Part shown: positions 27,578-40,339 of the stretch, in pieces
Layout: each line of letters opens with the position of its first letter
Position numbering within the stretch: position 1 is the first letter of the stretch
Source: an uncultured Armatimonadota bacterium
GTDB taxonomy: Bacteria > Armatimonadota > Armatimonadia > Armatimonadales > Armatimonadaceae
DNA: 64,000 bases
Direction: 5' to 3'
NCBI GenBank assembly: GCA_903910385.1
Contig: CAIVZM010000063.1
Location: 1-64,000, forward strand
The notes under the pieces: model-generated
What the model saw: the letters and a program-made list of their open reading frames with translations, nothing else
Databases searched by the model: none
Told to the model about the DNA's origin: nothing
Translations under genes and position numbers: made by a program

Positions 27578-28435
27578 ATGGTTCGTAAAGATACTTTTTC
27601 TTCTCCCTCCTCCCCGTCCGTCGGAACATTGCTGACTCGGCGGGAAGTGCACCGACATTTGCTCGGTGCATCGTCTGATTCTGATATTGCGCTAGATAGA
27701 TGGGAAGGAGCTGTTTCGGGTGAGATAGTCACTGGCGTGTATCAGCAAATCATCAGGCAAACGTCGCCAATGAGCGGTCTGGAAATTCTGCTAATTGTCG
27801 CCACCACCTTACTGTCCTTTAGTCAGGTAGTTATCGTCGGAGATATCTATCTTGGTTTGATTTTTCTGTTAGTATTTTACGCTATAATTTGTATCGTATT
27901 GCTAATCTGGCTGCCATTGGCTATACGAAAAAGTGTGAGGGCGGCTACGCGCATGATGATGCGTGGCGAAAGAAATTCTCTGATAGTAATGGCTCACTAT
28001 TGGCGTCATCGATCCTATTTCAAACGGATGACGGAAAATGATAAACGTGCCTTCGCCTCTTTTCTCTTGAATCTCAAAACCACGCTCACCAACCAGGAGC
28101 GAACCGCTCTGATTGCGCTGTGCGCTAGCCGTTATCCCGGTCTATATCGACCGGGCGTTAAGGATTTCAATATTGTCGAGGCGGAAATCCTGTGCGCCGC
28201 CATGCGATGTCTGTTCTGGGCGCCGGATGAGAACAGCGCCCGAATAGTGCGTCGCATCGCGGGCTATTCAGTGAGACGCAATAATTTGAACCGCAGGATC
28301 GTACGTGATATGGCGCGAACGTTTCTGGGGCAGGGCAAGCCTCAGGTGGATTCGATGACGTTACCACCTATGGCGACCACCACGACAGACACAAAAAAGA
28401 CAATGGCGCAACCGATCAAACCGACTCTGTTGTAA
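27578..28435 (+). CDS. Hypothetical two-helix membrane protein
   Basis: 285 residues, family not recognised. An N-terminal Ser/Pro-rich stretch (KDTFSSPSSPSVGTLLTRRE) is followed by two adjacent membrane segments at about 67-90 and 95-116. A long basic cytoplasmic domain follows, with alternating hydrophobic and Arg/Lys residues (LNLKTTLTNQERTALIALCASRYPGL, and a very basic SVRRNNLNRRIVRDM). The arrangement suggests a membrane-anchored helical-repeat protein. It lies on its own just upstream of the rRNA promoter. Confidence 0.7.
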   Translation: MVRKDTFSSPSSPSVGTLLTRREVHRHLLGASSDSDIALDRWEGAVSGEIVTGVYQQIIRQTSPMSGLEILLIVATTLLSFSQVVIVGDIYLGLIFLLVFYAIICIVLLIWLPLAIRKSVRAATRMMMRGERNSLIVMAHYWRHRSYFKRMTENDKRAFASFLLNLKTTLTNQERTALIALCASRYPGLYRPGVKDFNIVEAEILCAAMRCLFWAPDENSARIVRRIAGYSVRRNNLNRRIVRDMARTFLGQGKPQVDSMTLPPMATTTTDTKKTMAQPIKPTLL

Positions 28436-28927
28436 AACCCAGCGTAAAGTGACAGTTGAAAATGTAGTCAACGCCTCGCGTACGCATGCGCGCAAGGCGC
28501 GTGGGCGAAAGTAGTTAAGAGCATACTGCGAAACGTCACCAACAATCCTCAAGGCGCTCATAGCTTAAGACTCTTTACCTGAACCCCCATGCCTCATGGA
28601 AAAGACGATTCTGACGAATGGTTATAGCGGGCGCTGTAACAAGCGTAACGCCATGCGATTCATGCGCTCCACAGGGGTATCAATGAACGATAGGTTCTGT
28701 GCATATTGGGTGGCAATGAACGCCGAAAGCCGATGCCATAGCAACAGCGACTGTAAGGTAAAACGACGATACAAACGATAGCGATAAACGTATGCGGTGG
28801 GGTGATCCTGTAAATGACGTTGCGAAGTTGAAAAGCGCCTCGCCTCTCAAAACAGGTTGTTGGAAGCCCTTCTGAACCCTCTGCAAGTCCCTTGGAAAAC
28901 TTTCTTAAAGTATTTTTCGATTTGCCC
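28436..28927. other. Intergenic stretch upstream of rRNA promoter
   Basis: 492 bases with no supported gene. A partly symmetric GC-rich stretch (28472-28497, GCCT...AGGC) just after the preceding gene may be a weak terminator. Otherwise I see nothing, although upstream activating A/T tracts for the rRNA promoter would be expected nearby. Confidence 0.5.
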
Positions 28928-28956
28928 TTGACAGGGCAAAAGGACAGTGGTAAGAT
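28928..28956 (+). promoter_or_regulatory. rRNA operon promoter
   Basis: A perfect -35 TTGACA (28928-28933), a 17-base spacer and -10 TAAGAT (28951-28956). Predicted transcription start is near 28963, leaving a leader of about 400 bases before 16S. A BoxA-like antitermination sequence TTCTTTTAAACA lies at 29290-29301, near the end of the leader. Confidence 0.7.
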
Positions 28957-29183
28957 TCCATTCGTCGCCGGTTGGAAAGCCGAAGACGAGAGAGAAAAAA
29001 GAGTTGAAGAGGCCCCTTGACGAGGCGAAAACAACATGATAAAACTCTCCCTGCGAGCCTTCAGGTAAGACTCGCAACGCACCTTTAAAAACTAAATAGT
29101 GTTGTTCGCAGTCATTTGGTAAGGCGCGAACGAAGGAGTCGGAAACCCGATTTCGAGTTTGCGTTGTACAGATGGTCTGTGAT

Positions 29184-29242
29184 GTTTGTCCAGTTTTTTG
29201 CTTCGATAAACTTGTTTGGTTTGTTGAGTGACGGTGGTCAGG
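29184..29242 (+). other. 5' arm of 16S precursor processing stem
   Basis: This leader segment is complementary with bulges to 30958-31016 behind 16S. Clear blocks are 29184-29193 with 31008-31016, 29209-29214 with 30990-30995 and 29223-29230 with 30974-30981. Such a stem is the usual RNase III cleavage site releasing pre-16S. Confidence 0.6.
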
Positions 29243-29361
29243 TTCAGATGAGGTTTGCAGAGTTCGCTCTGTAATCAGCCTCGGATTGGTTCTTTTAAAC
29301 AAAAAAAACCAAAACTTCTCTAACACAGAAACTTCCAACCTCTTCGGAGGATGAAAGATAT

Positions 29362-30875
<1,514 letters not shown>

Positions 30876-31122
30876 ACAACAGGACTTCCGCCTCATTCGC
30901 TTGACGAATGATACGCGGAGCCAATCCTAGGTCGGTAACTGATCCGAAGGTTCATCGAAAACCTAACCGCCTTCACTCAACAAGCCCTCCAAGTTATGGG
31001 GAGCAAACTGGCAAACACAAAAAACTCAGTCCATCGGGACTGCGAACACACTAGTAAGTCTGCCAAGACAATTTTACACGCAAAAAGGCTGTTTGAATTA
31101 TCAGGCAGCGCGACTTCCGCAC

Positions 31123-31196
31123 AGGCTCATAGCTCAGTTGGTTAGAGCGTTGCACTGATAATGCAAAGGTCGCTGGTTCGAATCCAGCTGGGCCTA
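31123..31196 (+). tRNA. tRNA-Ile (GAT)
   Basis: 74 bases in the 16S-23S spacer. The acceptor AGGCTCA pairs with TGGGCCT, anticodon GAT is in a seven-base loop (CTGATAA), and the T-arm is GCTGG-TTCGAAT-CCAGC. The discriminator is A, and CCA is not encoded. It presumably matures by cleavage from the rRNA precursor. Confidence 0.95.
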
Positions 31197-31243
31197 TACG
31201 CTTCTATTCATTCTGTGGATTTCCCCAGATTGAAAGATACTCG

Positions 31244-31316
31244 GGGGGATTAGCTCAGCTGGGAGAGCGACTGATTTGCATTCAGTAGGTCAGCGGTTCG
31301 ATCCCGCTATCCTCCA
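31244..31316 (+). tRNA. tRNA-Ala (TGC)
   Basis: 73 bases in the 16S-23S spacer. The acceptor GGGGGAT pairs with ATCCTCC, the anticodon loop is TTTGCAT with TGC, and the T-arm is AGCGG-TTCGATC-CCGCT. CCA is not encoded. It lies 47 bases after tRNA-Ile. Confidence 0.95.
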
Positions 31317-31353
31317 CTTCCGAAACGAATAAAAATCTTGTTCGGGAATGGTC

Positions 31354-31382
31354 TTGACAGCGTAACGATAAGGTGATAAGTT
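31354..31382 (+). promoter_or_regulatory. Possible internal rRNA promoter
   Basis: TTGACA (31354-31359) and TAAGTT (31377-31382) with a 17-base spacer, in the spacer before 23S. The pattern is similar to the main promoter but the -10 is weaker. Confidence 0.3.
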
Positions 31383-31506
31383 GAATCTTGTCACTTTAAC
31401 GACGCGCTTTGTAATGATGTTGGGTTTTTGCTCATAATCTTACAAAGCGATGACAGGGAAGACGTCCCAAGCGACGCCTTCTTCTCTTTTTAGAGGCCTG
31501 TCGGCT

Positions 31507-31525
31507 CCTTAAAAACTGCATATAG
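31507..31525 (+). other. 5' arm of 23S precursor processing stem
   Basis: A 19-base perfect complement of 34628-34646 behind 23S, with partial complementarity continuing on both sides. Likely RNase III site for pre-23S. Confidence 0.75.
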
Positions 31526-31690
31526 ATTGATAAGACATTAGGGTGATAACTCCCTGGGTCGTCGTGAAGTCATAGGACTACGGCTGGGAGTTATCAGTGC
31601 ATCTTGAATCCGTCCCTCCTGCAAATTTGGGGGACGGAACGTATGTTCTTAGTTAGTATAAGAGAACACTTGGTAATTCTGAAGCAAGGT

Positions 31691-34527
<2,837 letters not shown>

Positions 34528-34627
34528 ACGCTTCAGAATTCCCAAGTGACTCTGAAACTAACGTTCAAGCACGTACACAAAATGAATCGAAAGATTCAAA
34601 AAATGCACTGGTAACCCGAAATGTCTT

Positions 34628-34646
34628 CTATATGCAGTTTTTAAGG
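34628..34646 (+). other. 3' arm of 23S precursor processing stem
   Basis: Perfect 19-base complement of 31507-31525. It lies about 100 bases after the mature 23S end and before 5S. Confidence 0.75.
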
Positions 34647-34691
34647 CGAGGCTGACCTCTAAGCGCCTTAACAATTTAACAATGTGACGAA

Positions 34692-34809
34692 TTCTGGTCT
34701 CTTTAGCGCAGTGGTCCCACCCGTTCCCATTCCGAACACGGCCGTGAAACGCTGCAGCGGCGACAATACTTGGGGCACAAGCCTCCGGGAAGATAGCGCG
34801 GGGCCAGAT
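34692..34809 (+). rRNA. rrf: 5S ribosomal RNA
   Basis: About 118 bases with the conserved GTGGTCCCACCCGTTCCCATTCCGAACACGG pattern (34711-34741) and terminal helix TCTGG with CCAGA (34693-34697 with 34804-34808). It is the last gene of the rRNA operon. Ends are approximate. Confidence 0.93.
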
Positions 34810-34817
34810 GTATTTCC

Positions 34818-34857
34818 AAAACCCGGTAACAATCTCTGTTGCCGGGTTTTGCTTTTT
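34818..34857 (+). terminator. Rho-independent terminator of rRNA operon
   Basis: A 13-base-pair stem (34818-34830 with 34838-34850, one G-T pair), a seven-base loop and a following GCTTTTTTG. It sits nine bases after 5S. Confidence 0.9.
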
Positions 34858-35026
34858 TGTCTTACTCGCTCTTATTTTTCAATTCTTACTCGTCAAATTG
34901 GGAACATACAACAAGTTCGATCTATAGACTTAAAGTGATAGGCAGGTTGCACACCTAGTTGGAACGACAAAACATTCGTCATTTTGTCCTTTTCTTGAAC
35001 TATCTCAGGGGTTGACTCAACACTTT

Positions 35027-36175
35027 ATGAGATTTTTTGGCATTACTATAGCCAACGGGCTAAGTTCGGAGGCTCGCGTATTCGCCGGGCTTCTGGGCAA
35101 CCGGCATGATTCCTACGAACCCACCGTTATTTATAACGCCTGGGGTAATCAGGATCAAGGCATCGAAACGTTCCAGAAATTATCAAAGGTGGATGTACGT
35201 TCTCTGGATATGGGATGGCGACCTAATACGTCTGGGAGTCGCCCGGTCACCGGAAAGATCGCTTCCGCGTTGCAATTCCGACTGGTATTACCCCGAATCC
35301 TTCGTCTGGCGCAAGAAGCGCAACCGGATATCATTTATTCCTGTCAACAGGCATGGGATTGCGCCGCCGCTACCTATGTAGCGCAACGACTCAATAAACC
35401 TCAGGTGATCCACTTGCACTATATTATTGGCCCCTGGCTCAAGGAACAGCCGCTCGAACGTCTGAAAACTTGCGACCACGTGGTGACGGTCAGTGATTTC
35501 ATTCGCAAAGAAGCGATGGATTATGGGATTTCACCGGACAAAATAACTACCGTACCCAATACGATGCCGTTGTTTCCTCCAGCGGACAAGGCGACGCGGG
35601 TACGTTTACGGTGTGAGTGGAATATCCCTGTAGACGCTCCCGTTATCGCACAGGTGGGTAGGATTGATCCCGGCAAAGGGGTGGACGATACCATCCGGGG
35701 CTTCGCGTCGGTGGCATCGAAATTTTCCACGGCGCATCTGGTTATAGTGGGCGATGGGTCAGAACGAAACCGCCTGCAGTCGGAGGTCAACCGCTCGGAA
35801 TTCGTGGACCGAATTTTATTTACCGGACGACGAAATGATATTCCAGATGTTCTGGCTTCCGTAGATATTTTTTCCCATCCGTCGCGTCAAGACCCTGCTC
35901 CTCTGGCGATCTTAGAAGCTATGGCGTCAGGATTACCGATTATCGCTTTCGCGGAGGGGGGCGTTTGCGATTTTGTCAACAGTGGTGAAACCGGATTTCT
36001 GGTATCGCCGCGTGAACCCTCAGGATTGGTGGCTGCCATGGATACAATGCTTTCTGACCTTTCGGTTGCGCGACGCATGGGAAAGGCGGGGCGTGAACGG
36101 TGCTTCGCGCATTTTAAGCCAGAAGTCTCCGGACAGAAATTGGTCGATGTTTTATTACGTGTGGCAGGAAAATAA
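35027..36175 (+). CDS. GT4 glycosyltransferase
   Basis: 382-residue GT-B glycosyltransferase. The acceptor half has GITIANGLSSEARVFAGLL and the donor half has APVIAQVGRIDPGKGVDDTI, LVIVGDGSERNRL, FTGRRNDIPDVLASVDIFSHPS and PLAILEAMASGLPIIA (E-x7-E). A TTG at 35012 is also in frame; the ATG at 35027 is chosen by codon type, but no ribosome-binding site is clear for either. The adjacent pyruvyl-transferase-like gene three bases downstream suggests they act on one glycan. Confidence 0.87.
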   Translation: MRFFGITIANGLSSEARVFAGLLGNRHDSYEPTVIYNAWGNQDQGIETFQKLSKVDVRSLDMGWRPNTSGSRPVTGKIASALQFRLVLPRILRLAQEAQPDIIYSCQQAWDCAAATYVAQRLNKPQVIHLHYIIGPWLKEQPLERLKTCDHVVTVSDFIRKEAMDYGISPDKITTVPNTMPLFPPADKATRVRLRCEWNIPVDAPVIAQVGRIDPGKGVDDTIRGFASVASKFSTAHLVIVGDGSERNRLQSEVNRSEFVDRILFTGRRNDIPDVLASVDIFSHPSRQDPAPLAILEAMASGLPIIAFAEGGVCDFVNSGETGFLVSPREPSGLVAAMDTMLSDLSVARRMGKAGRERCFAHFKPEVSGQKLVDVLLRVAGK

Positions 36176-36178
36176 AGC

Positions 36179-37201
36179 GTGAAAATAGGCATTCTTGACC
36201 CTGGACTGCAAGACCACAAGGGAAATGCAAGTGTCAATCTGGGTGATTTGATTATTCAGGACGCAGTTAAGCAGGAACTGACCCAGTTATTTCCTCAGGC
36301 GGAATTAGTTCATTATTCTTCTCATGCCCCATTAAGTTCGGAGCAACTATCCAATCTGTCGTCATTCGCCGCAGTGATTGTAGGGGGAAGCAATTTACTC
36401 TCTTCACGTCTGCGCCCCTACAATCGGTGGAGCGAGAAGTATGAACGCTGGACAAACCAGTGGGCAATCAGCCTGTTAGATGCCATCAGAATTAAGAATG
36501 CCACGCTTCTGGGGGCGGGATGGGTACAGTACCAGAATCCGCCGGATTACTTTTCGCGCTTGATGTACCGGTTCGCGCTTTCCCGCCAAACCTTCCAATC
36601 GGTACGTGATGAGTATTCTAAAAAGCGTCTCATGGAAGCCGGTATTTCAAATGTCCTAAACACCAACTGTATTACCATGTGGCAGCTGGCGAAGAAGGAT
36701 TTGCGGCGATACCCGACAACACAGGCGGAAAATGCGTTAGTTATACTGACGGATTACGCCAAAAAACCGGAATATGACGGACGTCTTCTGAAACTATTGA
36801 AAAACCGCTATAAAGCTGTCTATGCCTGGCCTCAGGGCAGTCATGACAAGGCATATCTGGAAGAATTAGGCTTCAACGGGGTAATGCTGGATCGTTCGCT
36901 GGTAGGGCTTGATGACTTTGTACGCTCGGGTAACCCGTTCGATTATATTGGGACACGACTTCATGGCGGTATCCGATGCCTGCAAAATGATAAACGGGCT
37001 TTGATCATCGAAGTGGACAACCGGGCGACGGAAATCGCACGTGACACCAATCTGCCCACCGTCAAGCGAGAAGATTTCGATTTTATCGAAAAATGGATCG
37101 GGTGTAGCGAACCCTTGAACCTGAGGCTCCAAACGGGCGCCCAGCAACAATGGCGTGATCGTTTACGGGAAATCGCAGGCGTCCCTGTTGTCAAAGCTTA
37201 G
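36179..37201 (+). CDS. Polysaccharide pyruvyl transferase family protein
   Basis: 340 residues starting GTG. It has the GT-B-like pattern of this family: MKIGILDPGLQDHKGNASVNLGD with the N-GD core, FAAVIVGGSNLL, TLLGAGWVQY, then FDYIGTRLHGGIRCLQNDKRALIIEVDNR near the C-terminus (RxHG motif). Such enzymes add pyruvate ketals to exopolysaccharide sugars from phosphoenolpyruvate, though some members do other reactions. It starts three bases after the glycosyltransferase stop. Confidence 0.82.
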   Translation: MKIGILDPGLQDHKGNASVNLGDLIIQDAVKQELTQLFPQAELVHYSSHAPLSSEQLSNLSSFAAVIVGGSNLLSSRLRPYNRWSEKYERWTNQWAISLLDAIRIKNATLLGAGWVQYQNPPDYFSRLMYRFALSRQTFQSVRDEYSKKRLMEAGISNVLNTNCITMWQLAKKDLRRYPTTQAENALVILTDYAKKPEYDGRLLKLLKNRYKAVYAWPQGSHDKAYLEELGFNGVMLDRSLVGLDDFVRSGNPFDYIGTRLHGGIRCLQNDKRALIIEVDNRATEIARDTNLPTVKREDFDFIEKWIGCSEPLNLRLQTGAQQQWRDRLREIAGVPVVKA

Positions 37202-37329
37202 TCCGGGAGAGGTATGCCGGAAGACTGCGAGGTCATCATCGTTCGCATCGTTTTCTGTAACGTAGTGGAAATAGTAATCCGACAGAGTAGTCGGTCGAAA
37301 CCCTCTTGTCCGAATGACCCCCGGCAGAT

Positions 37330-37358
37330 TTGACGCCGTTTTCCTCAGGGGGTATGAT
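37330..37358 (+). promoter_or_regulatory. Promoter of zinc-ribbon/Nudix pair
   Basis: TTGACG (37330-37335), 17-base spacer, TATGAT (37353-37358). Start of transcription would be near 37365, 15 bases before the zinc-ribbon start. Confidence 0.65.
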
Positions 37359-37379
37359 TTGCCAAGAGGCGACGTTAAG

Positions 37380-37616
37380 ATGACGGAAACGAATTCAAAG
37401 ATTTGCCCGAATTGTCGCGGATCGCTGACAACCGGGAAATTGAAGACAGGGAATCAGGAAGCGCAAATAGTGATTGCCGGTAAGCCGGACGGCTTTCTGG
37501 GAGTTGTCCCGTTCACCACGGCTCAAATCTCGGCTCAGGTATGCACGGGGTGCGGGCGTATCGAGCTTTATGCGCGAAACGCCAATGACCTCCTGTCGAT
37601 AGGCGATCCGGAGTGA
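37380..37616 (+). CDS. Small zinc-ribbon protein
   Basis: 78 residues with CPNC near residue 9 and CTGCG near residue 57, a rubredoxin-like zinc knuckle pair separated by a beta-rich insert (QEAQIVIAGKPDGFLGVVPF). I do not recognise the family beyond a general zinc ribbon. The ATG at 37380 fits the promoter above and a GAGGC ribosome-binding site. Its TGA overlaps the Nudix GTG start (GTGA), so the two are coupled. Confidence 0.75.
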   Translation: MTETNSKICPNCRGSLTTGKLKTGNQEAQIVIAGKPDGFLGVVPFTTAQISAQVCTGCGRIELYARNANDLLSIGDPE

Positions 37617-38167
37617 TCGATCACCCGGAGGATTTTGGTGACGAAGCGACTCCCTTCTCTTTTCCGACAGTTCTCTGGAAGCGTGAAGAGGTAACTTTCT
37701 TCGTTGCGGCGACGCCCGACGATGGAACGCCAATCCCCGCCGCCCTGCTTTTTCCTTTTTATGGTAACCGTGTTGTACTGGCGGATATCGTTACGCGGGG
37801 GTGGTGTATACCCAGCGGTCATCTGGAAGTAGGAGAGACTGCGGAGGATGCTGTGCGCCGGGAGGCGTTCGAAGAAGCGGGCATTACCATGAACCGGGTC
37901 CATCATCTGGGGTATTTTGTCCTGACAGATACCACGACCCGGCGCAAGCGTTATGCGCCGACCTTCATCGGTGATGTGCGTAGTATGGGCGAGATTCCAC
38001 CTGGAGATGAATCGCGGGGGCGACAACTGGTAGCAATCGAGGATGTGGCAAGTCTGTATTACTCTTGGGATGATCTTCTTTCCTCGGTATTCGCTTTCGC
38101 CTGGCGATGCAAGGAAGAAGCGCTTAGCTCTGGATACTCGCTGGCGGAATTCACCGAATTATCCTGA
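37613..38167 (+). CDS. Nudix hydrolase
   Basis: 184 residues starting at GTG. A complete Nudix box is visible: GHLEVGETAEDAVRREAFEEAGI (about residues 69-91) matches G-x5-E-x7-R-E-U-x-E-E-x-G-U. Such enzymes hydrolyse nucleoside diphosphates linked to another group using Mg2+. The N-terminal stretch of about 45 residues is longer than the core domain. Coupled to the zinc-ribbon gene by overlap; the substrate is unknown. Confidence 0.92.
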   Translation: MIDHPEDFGDEATPFSFPTVLWKREEVTFFVAATPDDGTPIPAALLFPFYGNRVVLADIVTRGWCIPSGHLEVGETAEDAVRREAFEEAGITMNRVHHLGYFVLTDTTTRRKRYAPTFIGDVRSMGEIPPGDESRGRQLVAIEDVASLYYSWDDLLSSVFAFAWRCKEEALSSGYSLAEFTELS

Positions 38168-38234
38168 TCCCTTGCTTCGAGCGAAATAGATTTTTCTAGC
38201 GACATAGCATTTTTCTTTTTGCGAGAGTAAAGGG

Positions 38235-38240
38235 TAGAAT
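38235..38240 (+). promoter_or_regulatory. -10 box, possible leaderless start
   Basis: TAGAAT lies five bases before the ATG at 38246. No good -35 is visible and no ribosome-binding site precedes the gene. Confidence 0.35.
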
Positions 38241-38245
38241 GGTTC

Positions 38246-38980
38246 ATGAGTAATCCTGCGGAAATCGCCAGCGAGTTCGCACCTACCTATCTTTATCTGG
38301 TACGGCATGGGCAGGCGGTAGTCAATGTAGAGCCGATTATAGGGGGAATGCGCGGCGATTCCGGATTGACTCCACTGGGCGTTCGCCAGGCGGAATGTCT
38401 GCGTGACCGCCTGGCAAGCGGTGAGGTCAAAGCGGATATATTGATCGCAAGCACTTTGCCACGAGCGCGACAGACCGCCGAGATTATCGCGCCCGCTTTG
38501 AATTTACCGGTTACCTATGAACCGGAATTGCATGAGCTACGGACGGGCGATGAGGCGGATGGTCTTCCGATTGAGGAATATCGGCGACGATTCGGATGGA
38601 TCGATCTGGAGCGCCAACCCTTTCAAGAGGTAGACCCGGGCGGAGAGTCCTGGGCGACCTTTCAGTTACGTGTGGGTAAGACACTTTACGATATAACGCA
38701 GGAGTATGCCGGAAAAACGATTGTCGCTGTTTGTCATGGCGGCGTCATAGATGGCTCGTTCAACTATTTTCTGGGACTGAACCCACTTCTACTTCCGCCA
38801 ACGGGCGGCGCGACATCCAACTGTTCCCTGACACTGTGGAAACATATCCAGTATCATGGCAGACCGAAGTGGACGCTGGCTCGTTATAACGACGATTGGC
38901 ACCTGCTAAATCTCGAACCCCCGCAAAACTGGAATTTGCTTGATATCGCTCCTGCGAGTCCGCCCGAAAATAAGGAATGA
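38246..38980 (+). CDS. Histidine phosphatase family protein
   Basis: 244-residue phosphoglycerate-mutase-like protein with the catalytic RHG (R20-H21-G22 in LVRHGQAVVN), ASTLPRARQTAEII and the second histidine VCHGGVIDG around residue 160. Such proteins dephosphorylate sugar phosphates, alpha-ribazole phosphate or other small substrates. No neighbouring gene fixes the substrate. It ends 42 bases before the next frame. Confidence 0.9.
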   Translation: MSNPAEIASEFAPTYLYLVRHGQAVVNVEPIIGGMRGDSGLTPLGVRQAECLRDRLASGEVKADILIASTLPRARQTAEIIAPALNLPVTYEPELHELRTGDEADGLPIEEYRRRFGWIDLERQPFQEVDPGGESWATFQLRVGKTLYDITQEYAGKTIVAVCHGGVIDGSFNYFLGLNPLLLPPTGGATSNCSLTLWKHIQYHGRPKWTLARYNDDWHLLNLEPPQNWNLLDIAPASPPENKE

Positions 38981-39085
38981 TCCAGTGTTTGAACCAATTC
39001 TTGCCTTGCGGAAAGAGTTTCCTTGATTTTGGAGAATGATTCCGCTATACTTGCCGCAATCGCATCCGGCGCGGGAAGTGAACTG

Positions 39086-40225
39086 ATGCTATTGCGTCGC
39101 GCTCTTATGATAGGTTTGAGTCTGCTTTCACTGGGAAGCGGAGGGCTATGGGCGCAAAGTTCCGCGAAAAAAGCAGGGTCTTCTTCGTTACCACCTCCCC
39201 CGGTGTTTGCGACGACCATACTGGAGACGCTCTCGGCGGCGCAGACCGGATTTGCCCGCCATCAACCCCGTCGGGTGACACTGGGAAGCTTCCGCTACGA
39301 GCGTTCCCTGATGACGGAAGTCGAAAATCGAGTCGGGGGTCGTGTCTCTACATTGAGCCTGCTTCTGGCAGGGCGATACGCTACCTTTTACGCGACAATC
39401 GGGCGCGATGATGGCGAAACCCGGAATGGCCCTGGCGCGGTTGTTTTTGAGGTCTGGGGCGATGAAAAACCGCTGTATCAGAGCCAACCCATGGTGTCCT
39501 TGCGGAACCGTCCCCAAATAAGTGGGGGACTGTCCGGTAAAGTATGGCGCTCCCCGCAAGAATTAACTATCCCAATCGCTGGTGTGCGGGTGTTGCGACT
39601 TGTCACACGTTACGCCAGCGAAACGCCACAGGGAGGCGGATTAGCGTATCGCGCTCGGGGATGCATCTGGGCGGATGCGCGTTTAACGCCAGGCGTAGTA
39701 GGGAGACTGGAGGATCCGGCGCGAGATGCGCTACGTTCCGCTGCCATACAGTTGAGTCTTCAGTTAGCGAATCTAAATCGGGTAGGAATGGAAGGACGAC
39801 CGTTGCGTTTCGGTGTTGCGCCGCTGATATCGACGTCCGTTTCAATGAGTGAAGCAGGGCAAGGAGGAGAATTGACGACATCTGCCGAACCGTCGTTAAG
39901 AACCGCTCTTCGTGAATTTCTGGCAGGGGCGCGACGCGGCGGCGAATCGCTATTCACGCCTGTAACGCAACGCGAGGAAGATCGTCTGATTCCGCCCGCG
40001 ACCCTGCGTGGAGAAGCTCGTGACATTGCGCTGGCGGCGGCGGCAGGCAAAATCGGGGCGGATGTAGTCATTACCGGTGAGTACGACTGGGCAGAGGGGC
40101 GTCCGTTCGCTCTGTATGCATTGAATGTACGTGATGGAAAGCGAATCGGAAGTTCTCGGAACGATTCCAGAGAGCCGCAAGGCGTTCCTGCGGAAAAAGA
40201 CGAGAGCCGTGAGCCGCAAAAATAA
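39086..40225 (+). CDS. Secreted protein with NPCBM-like domain
   Basis: 379 residues. A signal peptide (MLLRRALMIGLSLLSLGSGGLWAQ) is clear from the Met at 39086, preceded by GGAAG. Residues about 70-215 (LLLAGRYATFYATIGRDDGETRNGPGAVVFEVWGD, ELTIPIAGVRVLRLVTRYA, RGCIWADARL) match the beta-sandwich pattern of NPCBM/NEW2 carbohydrate-binding domains. The C-terminal part (IGADVVITGEYDWAEGRPFALYALNVRDGK) looks like a CsgG/FlgT-type fold. Possibly a periplasmic surface-glycan sensor or assembly factor, followed by an outer-membrane protein. Confidence 0.75.
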   Translation: MLLRRALMIGLSLLSLGSGGLWAQSSAKKAGSSSLPPPPVFATTILETLSAAQTGFARHQPRRVTLGSFRYERSLMTEVENRVGGRVSTLSLLLAGRYATFYATIGRDDGETRNGPGAVVFEVWGDEKPLYQSQPMVSLRNRPQISGGLSGKVWRSPQELTIPIAGVRVLRLVTRYASETPQGGGLAYRARGCIWADARLTPGVVGRLEDPARDALRSAAIQLSLQLANLNRVGMEGRPLRFGVAPLISTSVSMSEAGQGGELTTSAEPSLRTALREFLAGARRGGESLFTPVTQREEDRLIPPATLRGEARDIALAAAAGKIGADVVITGEYDWAEGRPFALYALNVRDGKRIGSSRNDSREPQGVPAEKDESREPQK

Positions 40226-40339
40226 AACGGAAACTCCCTGTTCAGGGGATTTGTCAAGAACGCGATAGGCGGGACGGTGGGAGCGAGATCCGGTCTCGCT
40301 GGCGTTAATCCGTTACCGTGTTATTTCAGGAGGAATGTA

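Larger units (their letters stand above)
31317..31689 (+). other. Spacer between tRNA-Ala and 23S
   Basis: 373 bases with no gene. It holds a possible internal promoter (TTGACA at 31354-31359, TAAGTT at 31377-31382, spacing 17) and the 5' arm of the 23S processing stem at 31507-31525. Confidence 0.6.

Noticed and set aside
34684-34938. 84-codon frame over 5S and its terminator
   Set aside because: Overlaps 5S rRNA and a strong terminator; no ribosome-binding site.
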